This document shows positions 11,262-23,638 of a DNA stretch of 64,000 nucleotides, piece after piece. Source of the stretch: Spizellomyces punctatus DAOM BR117 (taxonomy: Eukaryota > Chytridiomycota > Chytridiomycetes > Spizellomycetales > Spizellomycetaceae); NCBI RefSeq assembly GCF_000182565.1, contig NW_015971538.1, positions 392,713 to 456,712 of the forward strand. Reading direction: 5' to 3'. Below the pieces are notes generated by a model. The model was not told the DNA's origin. It did not search any database and saw nothing but the letters and a program-made list of their open reading frames with translations. Positions within the stretch are counted from its first letter, which is position 1, and each line of letters starts with the position of its first letter. The translations under genes and the position numbers were made by a program.

Positions 11262-14200
11262 TTGCGAGGGAAGGTACCACTCTTGTTGCCAGATCTTGGT
11301 CGGACGGTTGGACGGGGTGCTTTTTTCTACAATTTTCTTTGTTACCAAATGAATTACAAGATGAAAGCCATAATGTTTGCCCTTACCTCTTTTGTTTCTG
11401 GTGCGGCACCATATGGGTTATATACAGTGGATGATTTCGCCCCTTTCGAGCGTTGTTTTGGAGTATCATCATCATCACTCTTAAGGGTAAGGGCGTCCAT
11501 GGCGTCAGCGACGGCGCTCCGAGCTTTGGAGTAATCGAAAGGCTCCAACGAACCTGTGGGTTGCCCACGATTTGTATGCTTTCCTTGATTCGCTGGGAGG
11601 CCGGCCGCTTTTTTGTTTTTCTTCCGTTTCTTGTTGGAATTCCCTTTAACTTTCACTATTTCCACCTCTTCGTCTTCCAGGGATATAACGTCGCCAGAGC
11701 TGGCCGCAGCTCCATTGACGGGCGAGTCGCGGTCCGGAGACACTGCAGACGATGCACTGGATATATCACTAACATTCATCGGAGTTGCAACTTTCGGCCC
11801 TGATTCTTCCTTCATAGCCGCAGATGCAGGCGCTTGTTGGTCGGATGGTGGACGCTTTCGCTTCAGTAGCAAGGCCGCAGAAGGTGCCACCATATATAAG
11901 CTTTTCCTAATCTGCTCGGCCATCTTCCGGGCTGCCACTTCCTCCTCATCCTCGCCTTCAACGGTACCTTCACTGAAAATGGAGTGGGTTGTGACCATTA
12001 CTCGCGCGATGCTCGGTGTAGCAGAACCGTCGTTTTGCGGTGCACCAAACAACTTTGATATTGGAAGCGGTTCAACCGTTGGCAGTGGTGTTGGTACGGG
12101 GCTGTCTACTGAGTCAGCGTCCAAGTCGTCCCTCTCCTCAAAGCGAATATGGATAGGGCCCTTCGCTTTCCTCTCCTGCCATTCTTTCTCCTTCTGGGCG
12201 ATTTCCTCCCGGACCCTTTTCAGCTCGGCCTCCATATTTTCCTTTGCGCGCTTAGCTTCCACAAGAGTGTTCTCAATGAGAAGCGCTATATCCGATGCGT
12301 AAAGGCGGACCAGCGGGGGCACTGGACTACAGCAACCTAGTACGCCTTGCGGTTCGATTGGCATTCGGTCGGCCAGCGTATACAACATGTGGTTTGGAAG
12401 GACATATCGCTGAGACTCGTCTTCTTCTCTTGCGATATGGTCTCTCCACGCATGGATTGCGCGAAAAACCGCAAACTGCTCCGCATTGAGAGCACCACCG
12501 TATTTGCGCAAACCATTCCGCCAGCCGTTTGCTCCCCGGCCATTTTCCGAATCGTATATCTCTTTCTCGTATCTTTTCAAAGCTGTTTGCTGAGAGCGGT
12601 CCAATGTTGCACGCAGAAGGTTTTGGGTTTCTGGATTTGACATATTCAGTAATTCATTCCGCATTCGATCATATATGTACAATAAGTAATGTGTATCACT
12701 GCGCGCATATTTAAGCATTTCGGTGGGTAAAGGTCTGTCGGTCAATAGAAAGTAAGTTGTCCGAATTCTCGAGTTCCAGACATAAAATTGGCACACGACA
12801 CTTACCTTATCCTCCAATCTGCTAGCTGATACTGCTTATTTGTTTCAACACTGCAGTAGTACTTCAGCAAAAACGCCAAGCCGTGATGCGCCATTTCCAA
12901 TACATGAGATGCATGATATGTGTCAAATAGATTCACAATGTACAGTCCAAAGTCCCGCTGAAGCCACTGAATATCCATATCCGCACCATGAAAGACCTTT
13001 AAATCGAGAGTGAGCCGTCCATCGCAAAATTTGCTATTTGGCTGGTGCACGCCAATCGTACCTTTACGATTTTAGGGTTCGTAAAACTTGAGTTTAATAC
13101 GTGCAAGTGACTTCGAACAGCAAGCGCATCAATAATGAAATCCTCTGTTCTTGTCGATATCTGTATAAGACACACAAAGCCTTGAAACGAGCGATAGTCG
13201 TGGTGCTAAATGACCCATATGATTATTTGCAATTGCAATACCCGATAACACATTTTGCATATTCATACCTCTGTATCAACCGCTATTTCATTGACAGATT
13301 CCAGGAGTGCCGCAAGCTCGTCCAACTTCTCCTCAGTGTCGATCCATGTATACGGAGTCTGATCCATCGCTGCATAAAGCTCCTCAGGACGCGCCTCAAA
13401 CATATGAGCAGGATATTCAATATTCTGTATCTCGTACTCATAGGGGTGAGGAAGGCTATGCAACAACGAAATATTGTAGGCAAGTTTTGCACCAGTAGCG
13501 AAACACATTACACTGACCTGTAGTGTGACGAACTTGCATCGGTGATTCCTAGTGTTCTCAAGTGATCACTCATTTCAGGTGATATATCGGGTGTGCCAGG
13601 CATGCCATAGTTTAGCGGTTGCAATGCGTTTGGTTTATGTGTGATTTTGCGTACGAATGGTCGATTAGAGTTGTCGATTTTGTCCTCGAACTTTAGCTGT
13701 GGTCGTAGAATGTTCTGTGCGTGAATGACGTTGAAATTTCCCTTATTTCCTCCCGTGGCTTGCACTTGTAACATAACCGGAGCACTCTGGCCGGGTACAT
13801 TCCCAGGAGCGTTCTTCTTTATTCGACCAGTGACTTCGTCTAGACATATATCCTGTATTCACAAGAACTTTAGAATTTCAATCTAAATGGCAGGGCACAC
13901 TTTTTTATTCAATGCGCAATTTTGCACAATGCTTACCGCCTTCTCCAAAAGGTTGTCCACCGTATCCACCACCGTGTCATAGTGATCTATGACATCCTCC
14001 ACATCCTCGAAACTAGAAAAGCGATCCCCGCCAATTGTCGATCCCCCGGCGGCATGAGCAAGTAGATCGTTGCAGAGTCCAAGTAGATTGTCTCCAGTTT
14101 TTGTCAGGCGCTCGTCAAACTTGGGAGACAATGACTTGTAAAAGGTCAGTTCGTTCGCTTTGAGGAAGTTGGATGCCTTTGTGACTTGGGTCAGCGCCGC

Positions 14201-14281
14201 AAATAGGGAGTTCTGGTACGCCTCAAAATTATCCTGAGTAATCCCGTCTTTCAGAAAAGGTTCATTGCCTTGGTCTGCCAT
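11258..14281 (-). CDS. RRP6: Nuclear exosome 3'-5' exonuclease Rrp6 (EXOSC10)
   Basis: Seven exons encode 872 residues: 14281-13937, 13852-13518, 13455-13269, 13205-13062, 12996-12806, 12734-11387, 11326-11258. Domain order is as in Rrp6. It has an N-terminal PMC2NT helical domain (about residues 1-115) and a linker with [13 protein letters not shown]. The DEDD-Y nuclease follows, with [17 protein letters not shown] for the first acidic pair, [17 protein letters not shown] and [13 protein letters not shown]. Next comes an HRDC domain ([19 protein letters not shown]) and a long acidic then basic C-terminal tail. All four acidic residues and the Tyr are present. Rrp6 is the distributive exonuclease of the nuclear exosome, acting in rRNA and snoRNA maturation and RNA surveillance. 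The tail likely binds the exosome core and carries nuclear localisation signals (KKRKKNKK). Confidence 0.93.
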
Positions 14282-14719
14282 GGTTTAAAAAAGAGAACTG
14301 GAAAACACGGGAAGGCGATGAACTCGCCAAAAACACTTCATGCTTAGTAATATCACGTGCCTAGACAACTGTCATGGCAACAAGAGATATTGAACTTTCA
14401 AAGGAATGGATGCTTGCTTGCATTGGGGCCGTTGTTTACGTTGTTTACGCCAAGTGCGAGACATGATGGAAAGCAATTGCGACGAGGAAAATATCAGAAT
14501 ACCTTGAAATTTATTTCCGACGTTTTACGTTACTCTATATTTTGGTTCATTATCTGGTCGTTTTCTACCAGTAGGCCCAGAGGGTTTGGAAAGTCATCAC
14601 GTCATCGGGTGAGTCATTCCGAGATCCGAGACATCGCGCTCGTGTAAAGCTGTAAGAAGTTTTGCGACTTTGGGTAGATTGGACCTTGGAACTTGTCGAG
14701 ATTTAGACGCACAAGCGGC
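14282..14719. promoter_or_regulatory. Divergent promoter interval RRP6 / ADCK2
   Basis: About 440 bp between two start codons pointing away from each other, so both promoters must lie here. A CACGTG occurs near 14353. I see no clear TATA element. Confidence 0.4.
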
Positions 14720-17039
14720 ATGCTAGTACCTTTCTCTACCACATTATCACTTGCTCGCACTCCCTTACGTATATCTTGCGTTCAACGTAATGTTCGCACT
14801 GCAGTTTTCGGTCGCAAGTTGACAAACTTTGGTGCTCGAAATTGCCGTCCCAAGACGGGAAGTGAACGCAAACAAGATAACAACTGGCGACAGTGGTATT
14901 CACGAGCCGGAAACCGGTCTTCACGATCTGGGAGCCATGGTTTCTCTCGAGGTCATTGGATACCTGCCTTTAGATGGGTGCTTGTAGGAAGTGTACCCAT
15001 TCTTCAAGTGTCGAGTCCTACAACAGCGAACTCTCTTTTGCCACGGTCGCCGACCTTCACCCAACCCCAAGCGAAAGCACATGTTCTATCCAGAAGAGAG
15101 AGCAGGCTGCTAAAGGATGACTTGCTTGATCTCGTCGATGGTGCTATATCCGCAATTGTTACCGTTTTTCGCTTGTCGTGGCGCTTCGTGCAACTAGCCT
15201 TACTTTTTGGACCTGTGATTGTAACGTTTCCAGTGTGGTACTTGTGTGAACGACATACTTTAAAGCTGGGATTGACACCGCGTTTGTGGTGGGTTCGCTT
15301 CTTGGTGTGGAGTTTTGAAGTTAGTGGTCCTACGTTTACGAAGGTGCTGGCCCGTCTCTGTTTTCCGTATGTGCACCGCCATTCTTACTGTTATTTGGTG
15401 CGCAGTTAGGACAATGGGCTAGCTCGCGTGCCGATCTATTCCCTCCGTACGTATGCGCCATTCTCTCGCGCCTGCAATCGCAGGTTACTCCACATTCTTT
15501 AGCACAAACGCGGAAAGCTATCAGGAAGGAATTTGGAATGGACTTAATGGAGCTCTTTGAAGAATTTGATGAGAAGCCGATTGGGGTTGGGGCGATCGCT
15601 CAGGTACGAAAATGGTCCCTCAATGCTCGCCTTGAATGGTTTATATATCCCCAAGTTGTAGGTTTATCGCGCCCAACTCCGGCCGTCTACGGCGACACAA
15701 GCTTGTTCAACACTTCATTGCGCGGTCAAGGTTCTCCACCCGGGTGTTGATTTCATGATCCATGCGGACCTAACCATCATGCAGGCTGTGGCGTCAATCA
15801 TCAACCTATTACCCGATGCCGAATGGCTGTCACTTCCAGAGGAGGTCGCCATGTTTGGAAGTATGATGCGGGAGCAGCTAGACTTGCGGCATGAGGCTAG
15901 AAACCTGGACAGATTTTCAAATAATTTCAAAGACCGCCCTGAAGTTGGATTTCCAAAACCTATCACCTCCCTTGTGCGGAAAACTGTCCTTGTGGAGGAA
16001 TACGTCGATGCAATACCGATGAGCAAGTTTTTGACGTATGGACATACGCCATTCGACCATGATTTGGCGAAGATCGGGCTGGATTCTTTCCTGGTAATTG
16101 AAGTTTGGCATGATTTGGCGTGAGATTGGGGGTTACGATCGATGACTATTAAACCAACTGTTAATTTGCCAGAAAATGCTGGTGCTGGATAATTTCGTAC
16201 ATGCAGATCTTCATCCTGGTATGCCATTTTGATGATCATTTACAACAAGCGCAAGCGAATTCACTCTCTTTGGAACAGGGAACATTTTTGTAACATTTCG
16301 TCATGTGACATCCCGTACATGGCAGAGTTTGTTCAGACGGACGGGAGTGAGCGATGCCCCGGAAGACATGATCTCAGCAGCTGAAATTGCCAGACTGGTT
16401 GCGCTGACGCCTGCAGAATGGCCCGTTGCAATGGAACGATTGGCCCGCGAAAGATACCAGCCGCGTCTTGTTTTCCTTGATGCAGGGCTGGTGTCTGAAC
16501 TATCGCCAGAGAATTTGCGAAACTTCCTTGATCTATTTCGTGCCGTTGCAGAGTTCGATGGTACTCGCGTCGCCAAACTCATGATCGAGCGGTCGCGCAC
16601 TCCGCATACAGTCATTGACCCCGAAGGGTTCGAAAGGACCATGGCTGACTTTCTAAATGAAGTGAAACGGGAGACATTGAAGCTTGGTAACATCAAAGTA
16701 GGAGATATTCTTGCAAAGGTCTTCACCATGGTGCGAACACATCATATCAAAATTGAAGGTGACTTTGCCAACGTTGGGGTCAGCATCATGCTATTAGAGG
16801 GAATGGGGAGAAGACTAGATCCGGATATTGATCTCTTGAAGGAAGCCTTACCTATCCTAAGGCAAGCCGCCCGGGAAGGAAAGGGTGGTGCCTATCAAAA
16901 GAGTGCCCTTCGCGAGTTAGGCAGTGGTAAGACATACTGGAAAGTATGGGTCTACCATACAGTCAAGCCACTGCTCCTGGCAGCGGAAGTGGTCAACATA
17001 CCTATATATGAGAAGGCAAGGATATACTTCCCCGAGTAG
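14720..17039 (+). CDS. ADCK2: Mitochondrial UbiB/ABC1 family atypical kinase, ADCK2 type
   Basis: Five exons (14720-15343, 15406-15603, 15662-16093, 16173-16218, 16279-17039) encode 686 residues. The first ATG at 14720 opens a basic, hydroxylated leader typical of mitochondrial import. A membrane segment (residues about 150-175) precedes the kinase-like domain. Family motifs are all present: the KxGQ motif as FTKLGQWASSRADLFP (split by the first intron), an Ala/Gly loop GVGAIAQVYRAQL, the Lys in CAVKVLHPGVDF, VLVEEYVDAIPMS, HADLHPGNIFV and LDAGL in place of DFG. Other UbiB members support coenzyme Q biosynthesis; ADCK2 itself is linked to mitochondrial lipid and CoQ metabolism. The motif variants favour ADCK2 over COQ8. 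Confidence 0.87.
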
Positions 17040-17116
17040 AGAAAGTTTATTTATGATACATTACATACATTAGCAACAAGAGGTTATTTACAATTGATGG
17101 AAGCGCCAAGTATTCC

Positions 17117-18591
17117 TCAGTCGTCTGCAGCCTCAACTTGTATATATTCGACATCGTGTTCCACTGCAGCCAAGTCATCATCAGAGTATGAAAAGTCGGT
17201 GTCCGCGTTGTCGCCCATCAACGCTTGCTTTACCCTATTCGTTTTCGGGACTACGTAAGCCTGCCTACCAAAAACTCTCGGGGGATCCTCTTCTCCAATA
17301 TTATCGATGACTCGTTCTCTCTCTTTGCCATCCAGAATATGGCCTGCGTCAGGTCCGTCTTCGACAACGTCTGATAATCTTGCAACGCCCTCAGCCAACG
17401 TTATCATATCCACCAATGTATCATGGTCAGCATCTTCCTTCCAACCTCCTGGTATGAGGGTCTTGATTTCATTGACCTTATCGTGATCGCTTTTATGATT
17501 GGTTTTACAAATATCGATTACTTCATCCACAAAGCTCTCTATACCACAGAACTTGTCAGCTGTTGCCTGCGCGTGAGCTTATGTATCTCCTACCTAATGT
17601 CTCATGATCAACATCAGTGAGTACATGTTGCGCGACAGTAAGTAACAGAAGTCGCGCATCCCGTGCCGTGTGTGGGGCATCCACGTCGATAGGAATCTGA
17701 GTGGAATTTACTTTTGAAGGTGTGTAGAAATCTACCGTTTTCCGGGAAAGTTTATAAGGAGAAAACTTTTGGTGAAGGTAGGAATAAATACTATTTGATC
17801 CGGATTCGGGCTTTATCGAGCGCAAACTATCCCGATGTGCGCGGGATCCAAAATCTCTACGAACGATACGAATGAGTCACACTGAAGTCTGTTGAAATCG
17901 CAATGCTTTCTATTGTTACCTTGGATCTGCAACAGATGCAAGACTTTGCGCCAAGTCTTGCCATATGTGGGGCTCCTCCTTCGTGACCTGCCGCGGGGTC
18001 CAGTTGTCCAAGACAGAGTCCTCTCGCCGGATTTCCTCAGCGTAGTTGTAGGGATCCAACTCGAGAGAATTCACCTCATGGTCATGATAGCCAATTTGGC
18101 TTCGGAGATGCGTGTTTTTCCAAGTCTCTGCTTTGTCCATTATTCCAGTCTTGGCAATGAGCGATGTGTAGGAAGGTTAACAGATGCGTTGAGGCTCATC
18201 ATTCTTGGGGCCCTTACGTACATCGGCTGTGCCACCAGCGCGAGTCATGATGTCCTCTTGGGGGACCGGACGTTGAACGGCATTAAGCAATGCGGTTGGC
18301 AGCGACTGGCCAGGCGAGCGCACTACGACCCAGCGTAGAATACGCTGTTTCCCACTTGCTTGGTCTATTTCAATATGCTTGATCTCCTTGTCCATCAAGC
18401 AGATCGCAACCGCAAAGTGTGCAGTGTCCAGAACCACAACGACATTTAGAAATATCATATGCCCTGGGACATCCATCATCCCAATCAATACGCAAGCTAG
18501 ATGGAATGATGCAGGACGGCGACTAAAAAGGAGCGTTGGAGCATGTTAAAAAGCGATATCCCGAACAACAGAACTTTAAGTTGGAAATCAT
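17117..18591 (-). CDS. Unrecognised 410-residue protein
   Basis: Five exons, 18591-18575, 18522-18222, 18149-17920, 17856-17594 and 17538-17117, join in one frame to 410 residues; all introns are GT-AG and 52-72 nt. I do not recognise the family. The N-terminus is hydrophobic and beta-like (LACVLIGMMDVPG, MIFLNVVVVLDTAHFAVAI, then KHIEIDQASGKQRILRWVVV), which would fit a small barrel or OB-like fold, but this is a guess. The middle is polar with YLHQKFSPYKLSRKTVDFY. The C-terminus is acidic (SYSDDDLAAVEHDVEYIQVE). The start is the weak point. The first exon is only 17 nt, and the frame stays open upstream of the ATG (18 further codons read FAVVDISSLVPTGLH), so an upstream exon may exist. It is convergent with ADCK2 (77 bp apart) and divergent from the ABCD gene. 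Confidence 0.62.
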
Positions 18592-18861
18592 GTGCAAACC
18601 GGTTGGAACCAGAGATGAGATGTCGACGACGGCAAAACCTTCAGTGCGTTGTTTGGCACGAGGAAAGCTACCAAGGATCGTCGTTTCTCGACGTTTGCCT
18701 GCTTGCAATCAGGCTTTGTGTTAAAAAGGCTTCTTGCAAGCTTTGCTATTGTGTAGTATATACCGACACAGCCGTTAGGTAACTATTCCTGTCCTTTGGG
18801 AGACAGAAATCAACTATTTTACATCTGACAGGGTCTCCACATAGGCGCGTGGATTGACGCT

Positions 18862-21071
18862 ATGTCGAAACAAAAAGTCGTTCTCCCGCCGGCGCTAGCC
18901 AAGTTGGTGGTCCAATATGTGCAGCACAAGAAAACGATCAGTCGTGGTGCGCTCAGTGTCGCACTACTAGCGCTTGCCATTCGTATTCGTTCGGCAGTGA
19001 GCGGCAAGAAGAAGGGTAGTGGTAGCGATGATGCCGTCCGGCGCAGCCGCAGGGGCAAGGGAGGAAAGGAAGGACCCCGTGCTGATGTCGATGCCGTCTT
19101 TTTCCGGCGATTGTCTCGTCTCTTGCGCATTATCATTCCCGGCGTGTCATCAAAGGAATTTTGGCTTCTCAATTTGTTCTCGGGCTTCCTACTGGGAAGG
19201 ACCGTCCTCTCCTTGTACGTAGCCGAGCTCGATGGGCGCATTGTAAGCGCCTTGGTTCGAGGTCACGGCAAACAGTTCCTACTTCATATTGTGTATTGGA
19301 TGGCTGTAGCCGTCCCAGCCACCTACACAAACAGTATGCTCACGTTCTTGCAAAACAAGCTGGCCATTGCTTTCCGGACGAGATTAACAAACTATCTTCA
19401 CGAGAACTATTTGGAAGACATGACCTTTTACAAGGTTGGAAATCTCGATGATCGTATCAAGAACGCTGACCAGCTGATCACTCAGGATGTGAGCAAATTC
19501 TGTTTTGCGGTATCCGAGCTGTATGCCAATTTAAGCAAACCCACCTTGGACACTGTGCTCTATAATCTACAACTGGCCCGCAACGTTGGCGGAGAAGGAG
19601 TTTTTGGCCTCAATGTTATCGTTCATTCTTCTGCGTGGGTGATTCGAGTTCTTACCCCTGCGTTCGGCAAAATGGTGGCAGAGGAACAACGCTTGGAAGG
19701 GGAGTTTCGATACACGCACTCTCGTCTCATCGAGAACGCTGAAGAGATTGCGTTATATTCCGGCGACGCGGTTGAGAAAGGCAACCTGGACAGAAGCTAT
19801 TTTGCCTTGATCCGCCATGTCAATCGCATCTTCAAGACACGGATCTGGCACGGAATGATGGAGGACTTTATCATCAAATACTTTTGGGGTGCTATGGGAA
19901 TGGCGCTGTGCGGAATCCCCGCATTCTTCGAATTGCCCAATGCCTCTGGAGGAAATGACATTGGTAGCCGTACACAAGGATTTGTGACAAATCGCCGTTT
20001 GCTACTCAGTGGCGCTGACGCGTTCGGTCGTATCATGTGAGCTCCTTGTTGGTAATCTTTATTCGCTTCAACATGTCTCAAATTGAAATTTCATTTTTTA
20101 GGTACTCATACAAGGAAGTAACTGAACTCGCTGGTTATACCGCCCGCGTGTCCGAATTGCTTACCGTTTTCGATGACTTAAAAGCCGGCAAATTTCAAAA
20201 GACACTTGTGTCGAACGCCAACACTGACATTCTGAAGCACCGTGGTAAAATCGAGGAAGCGAATATTATCCAGTTCAGTAACGTGCCCGTAGTGTCGCCC
20301 AATGGTGACGTCCTTGTCAAAGACCTTAGCTTCCACGTGAAACCTGGTATGCATCTTCTGATCGTCGGACCGAACGGGTCTGGGAAGTCTTCCTTGTTCC
20401 GCATTCTCGGTGGGTTGTGGCCGGTCTACGGGGGTACCGTCAGCAAGCCGCACTACAAGAAAATCTTCTACATTCCTCAGCGACCGTATTTGTCTCTCGG
20501 AACCCTACGTGACCAGATTATTTACCCCGATACTTACGCAGAGATGCAGGCGAAAGGAGTCACCGATGAGCAGTTACAAGCTATCATGGAAGTTGTGCAA
20601 ATTGGCAATCTCGTCGAACGTGAGGGAGGATGGGATGTTGAGAAAGACTGGAAGGACGTTTTGGCGGGTGGTGACAAGCAACGTATAGCAATGGCCAGAT
20701 TGTTTTACCACCGTCCCCGGTACGCCATTCTCGATGAATGTACGTCCTCTGTCAGTATGGACATTGAACGTATCATGTACACCCACGCCCAAGACCTCGG
20801 CATCTCGTTGATTACTGTCTCACATCGCCCTAGTCTGTGGAAGTATCACAACTGGATTCTGCAATATGATGGTCAGGGTGGTTACGTGTTCACAAAATTG
20901 AATGCTGAACGAAGATTGGCGCTCCAGGAGGAAAAGAACGCGATTGAGCATAAGTTGATTGAGGTACCGAAGGTGGAGAAAAGGTTGAAGGAGTTGCGAG
21001 CAATAGTGGAAGGCAGATCTGCAACGGGAAGCGAAGCAAGTGACTCGAGCGAGATCAGCGACGTGGAATAG
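18862..21071 (+). CDS. Peroxisomal ABC half-transporter, subfamily D
   Basis: Two exons (18862-20036, 20102-21071) encode 714 residues, the usual ABCD half-transporter size. The order is a cytosolic basic N-terminus, a transmembrane domain (about residues 70-390) with family phrases such as [20 protein letters not shown] and [13 protein letters not shown], then one ATPase domain. Walker A is [19 protein letters not shown], Walker B is [16 protein letters not shown] and the H-loop is [16 protein letters not shown] proteins dimerise and import acyl-CoAs into peroxisomes for beta-oxidation (yeast Pxa1/Pxa2, animal ABCD1-3). The ABC signature, normally LSGGE, reads LAGGD here (Ala codon at 20664-20666). 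Which ABCD paralogue this is cannot be told by eye. Confidence 0.92.
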
Positions 21072-21402
21072 GTGCATCCAGCCAATACTGGCCATGGATT
21101 TGACATTTATTGGATTAGTGCTACCGTATCAGAAGAGAGCATTCCCTACTTTTGATAGATATTTGTAACTCATATATGTGAATGATGCTTGAGAGGGTAG
21201 TAAATTTCGTTTATTATGCACCGGCCTCCAAGCTTTACCCTACTGTTATCCTAAGTTCGCCCTCTATCTGAAAGCAAGCTTCACTAGCGCTGACATTCCC
21301 CGGCCTTACGTCTATCATTGAGAACTAATTAGGTTATCTCTGCCACTCATCTGCTGTAGGAGCCGTGTTATTCAACTAGCCAAAGAGAGGGCCAGCCAAG
21401 GC
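21072..21402. other. Convergent intergenic region
   Basis: About 330 bp between two 3' ends. AT-rich stretches just after the ABCD stop could serve polyadenylation. Nothing else seen. Confidence 0.35.
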
Positions 21403-22071
21403 CTAGGACATACCATCTCCCCGAAGTCGCCGCCAAAAGGGAAGTGGGAGCCAATACTGTGAAAATGAGAAAATTCAATTAACCACTTCGCCATTGGCTT
21501 ACAGGCAAGATGGAGTGCTTACCGCAAATATCCCCAAGAAGAGCGTGTCTTCTTCAGGCACTAAAATCCAAATATATCTCTCAATGAAGTAGCGGTTCGA
21601 AGGTGATTTAAAGAAAAGTGGGTAACGATATACCGTGAACCGTGCTGAAAAACTTGTAATCGCGTCTTCGATAAACCAATGTCGATATGCTTGACAGGAA
21701 TTTACGTGAAACCCAGGAAGATCCTGAGTCCTTTAGCACCTGAGACGAGCAAGAATGTCAAATCATTAACTATTATCCTACAATAGAAGTACCCCATATA
21801 AAATACTCATAGTACTTTGTCCACATATCGCCGAAAGCTTTCTGTAGCAACCAGTGAGTCGAAGATATTCCATTAGAGCGGTTTCTCATATAGGTCGAGA
21901 ACGGCCATGCAGACAAGACACTGCACCTTCGTCCGGGTTTCTACGGGCGTCGTAAAACCAAAGGAAGTATTAAGTGTTACTCAGTATGCAGCCAACAGTC
22001 CTTTATTCTTACGTTGCTAGCGCTGCAGCGAGAACGACAATCAACAGGACAGTGCCGAGTCCTCTCGGCAT
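21403..22071 (-). CDS. Unrecognised 136-residue signal-anchored protein
   Basis: Five short exons (22071-22013, 21926-21793, 21739-21706, 21652-21523, 21456-21403) join without a stop into 136 codons; none is open for long on its own. The product starts with a clean hydrophobic signal or anchor (MPRGLGTVLLIVVLAAALA). An aromatic-rich body follows (HWLLQKAFGDMWTKYYEYF, FSARFTVYRYPLFF, FIERYIWILVPEEDTLFLG). A basic Trp-rich end (YWLPLPFWRRLRGDGMS) precedes a TAG. I know no family with this pattern. Location in the secretory pathway or a mitochondrial membrane is likely from the N-terminus. The last exon could alternatively splice at GTATGT within it to another acceptor, changing only the last few residues. 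Frame closure across four introns is the main support. Confidence 0.55.
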
Positions 22072-22318
22072 TTTGGACAGGAAATAAAGGACTCTATTAG
22101 AGAGCAGGTGGGTTTCCGAGCTGGCGGCGAGATGGATGGTCAACGCTGATGACGAGCCGATTATCAGCGACCGACGCTGCGCCGCGCCAAGCCACTTGAT
22201 TACTTAGATAGTTAAATGACATCAAGCCTCACACGTGGTCCCATCCTCGCTGGCAACGAAACTCGGCAAGGCGCGGTACGCAAACCCATTCCTTCATCCG
22301 ATAGTGGTTTCTTACATC

Positions 22319-23311
22319 ATGAACTTGGCTGTACGTGCCGCAGTCATCGGCTCACGACGGGGAATCCTGTCACCAGCCGTTGACTTTCCCGCGACTTCCG
22401 TCCTTGGCTCCACTTTGTTGACTCCGAGACTCACTAGGGCTTACGGGTAAAGCTGAGATTCGTTTTGCGCATTTGAGAATTGGAAGTAGAAAAATGGAAT
22501 TTGGTTCCTATTCACACCTACGATGCTTTTGCATAGTGGTAGCGATGAAGCGAAAGCAGCCCCGGAACCCCTAAGAGGAGTAGCTGCCGAGCTCTGGACT
22601 GACCAACAAGTCCCGCAAACACTGAAACCGGACTCGGATCCCAACGCTCTTTTGCAACATCCCCTTTACACTCCGCCGATGAAGCCTCAAACTGGTATTG
22701 GCCCTCTTATAGCCCCTTTGAAGTGGCCAGAGTACGACCAGAAGATGCCATCAAGCGAAGAATCTGGGCTTCCGTCGCCTCCCAACTGGCACGACCGAGG
22801 CTTTGATGACCCAGTATCTGCTCCCATCGGGGATTACCCTCGTATTCGGCCCCAGTTTGCCCAGTTGAGGGATCCTTTCAAGTACTGGGATCAGCAGGGA
22901 CGGCGTGAATATGGTGAGGTCTTGTACGACCACGATAACTTTACCGACATGTGGAGTATCGGTCCGGAAGTCCATTGGTGGGTCCCGTTCAAGCACTGCG
23001 CGAAGCTTTTGGGTATAGTGGCCCTGATGGGCGCCTGCGTGCACTGGTGGGATCCCGAGAAGCATTTGTGGTTTGTACGTATCTCTCCTCGCAGATTATC
23101 GCTGATGCGAAGAATTAAATGCTGACCTGACTCTGTTTATGCAGGCGGAGAAGGACTACCCGTTCAACGGCTTGCGGGTGGAACTTGGTGGAGACCCCAA
23201 CGACGAAAATGATACATTCCATCGGGTATACCCTAGTGGTTTGTTTGTGTTCACTACAATCGTGCTTACACAAATCTGCTGTTACTACAGACAAACGTGT
23301 ACAAGATATAG
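22319..23311 (+). CDS. NDUFB8: NADH:ubiquinone oxidoreductase (complex I) subunit NDUFB8/ASHI
   Basis: Four exons (22319-22446, 22537-23074, 23145-23225, 23291-23311) encode 255 residues. A mitochondrial-type leader (MNLAVRAAVIGSRRG) is followed by a Pro-rich matrix region. The ASHI domain follows, with GDYPRIRPQFAQLRDPFKYW, RREYGEVLYDHDN, one membrane helix (LLGIVALMGACVHWW) and YPFNGLRVELGGDPNDEND. The last exon is only 21 nt and supplies the terminal TNVYKI, like the short C-terminus of the family. NDUFB8 is an accessory subunit of the distal membrane arm of respiratory complex I in the inner mitochondrial membrane. It is divergent from the 136-residue membrane-protein gene with a 247-bp shared upstream interval. 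Confidence 0.88.
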
Positions 23312-23638
23312 ATTAGCGTCCTTAGGGCCACACCATCATGTCCTTTCCAAAATAAAAAATCCCGATTATACCTTGATTAGCTCTAGAATGGCCGTTGCCA
23401 GGACATGGACATTATCTGTATCTATTGGTGGGACTTTGAACGAAAAGAACACCTCATTGAACATTTATTTTCCAACGGGTCTGATGGGACAGGCTATTTT
23501 TCTTTCCGACAGAACCCACATGGCTGCTTCTATGAGCCATATCTAATTTGCCGACTCTATCTGCCTTAATCCTGGTAAAATGTTTTGATAATGATGCATG
23601 GATGTACGTGTTCCAGTGGTCTTGACCCGCTGACGGCA
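23312..23638. other. Convergent intergenic region
   Basis: About 330 bp between the 3' ends of NDUFB8 and IleRS. It contains an A-rich run with AATAAAAAA near 23350, a possible polyadenylation signal for NDUFB8. No gene seen. Confidence 0.4.

Noticed and set aside
20102-21071. Single ATPase domain could indicate a truncated full ABC transporter
   Set aside because: ABCD proteins are normally half-transporters of about this length, with membrane domain first.
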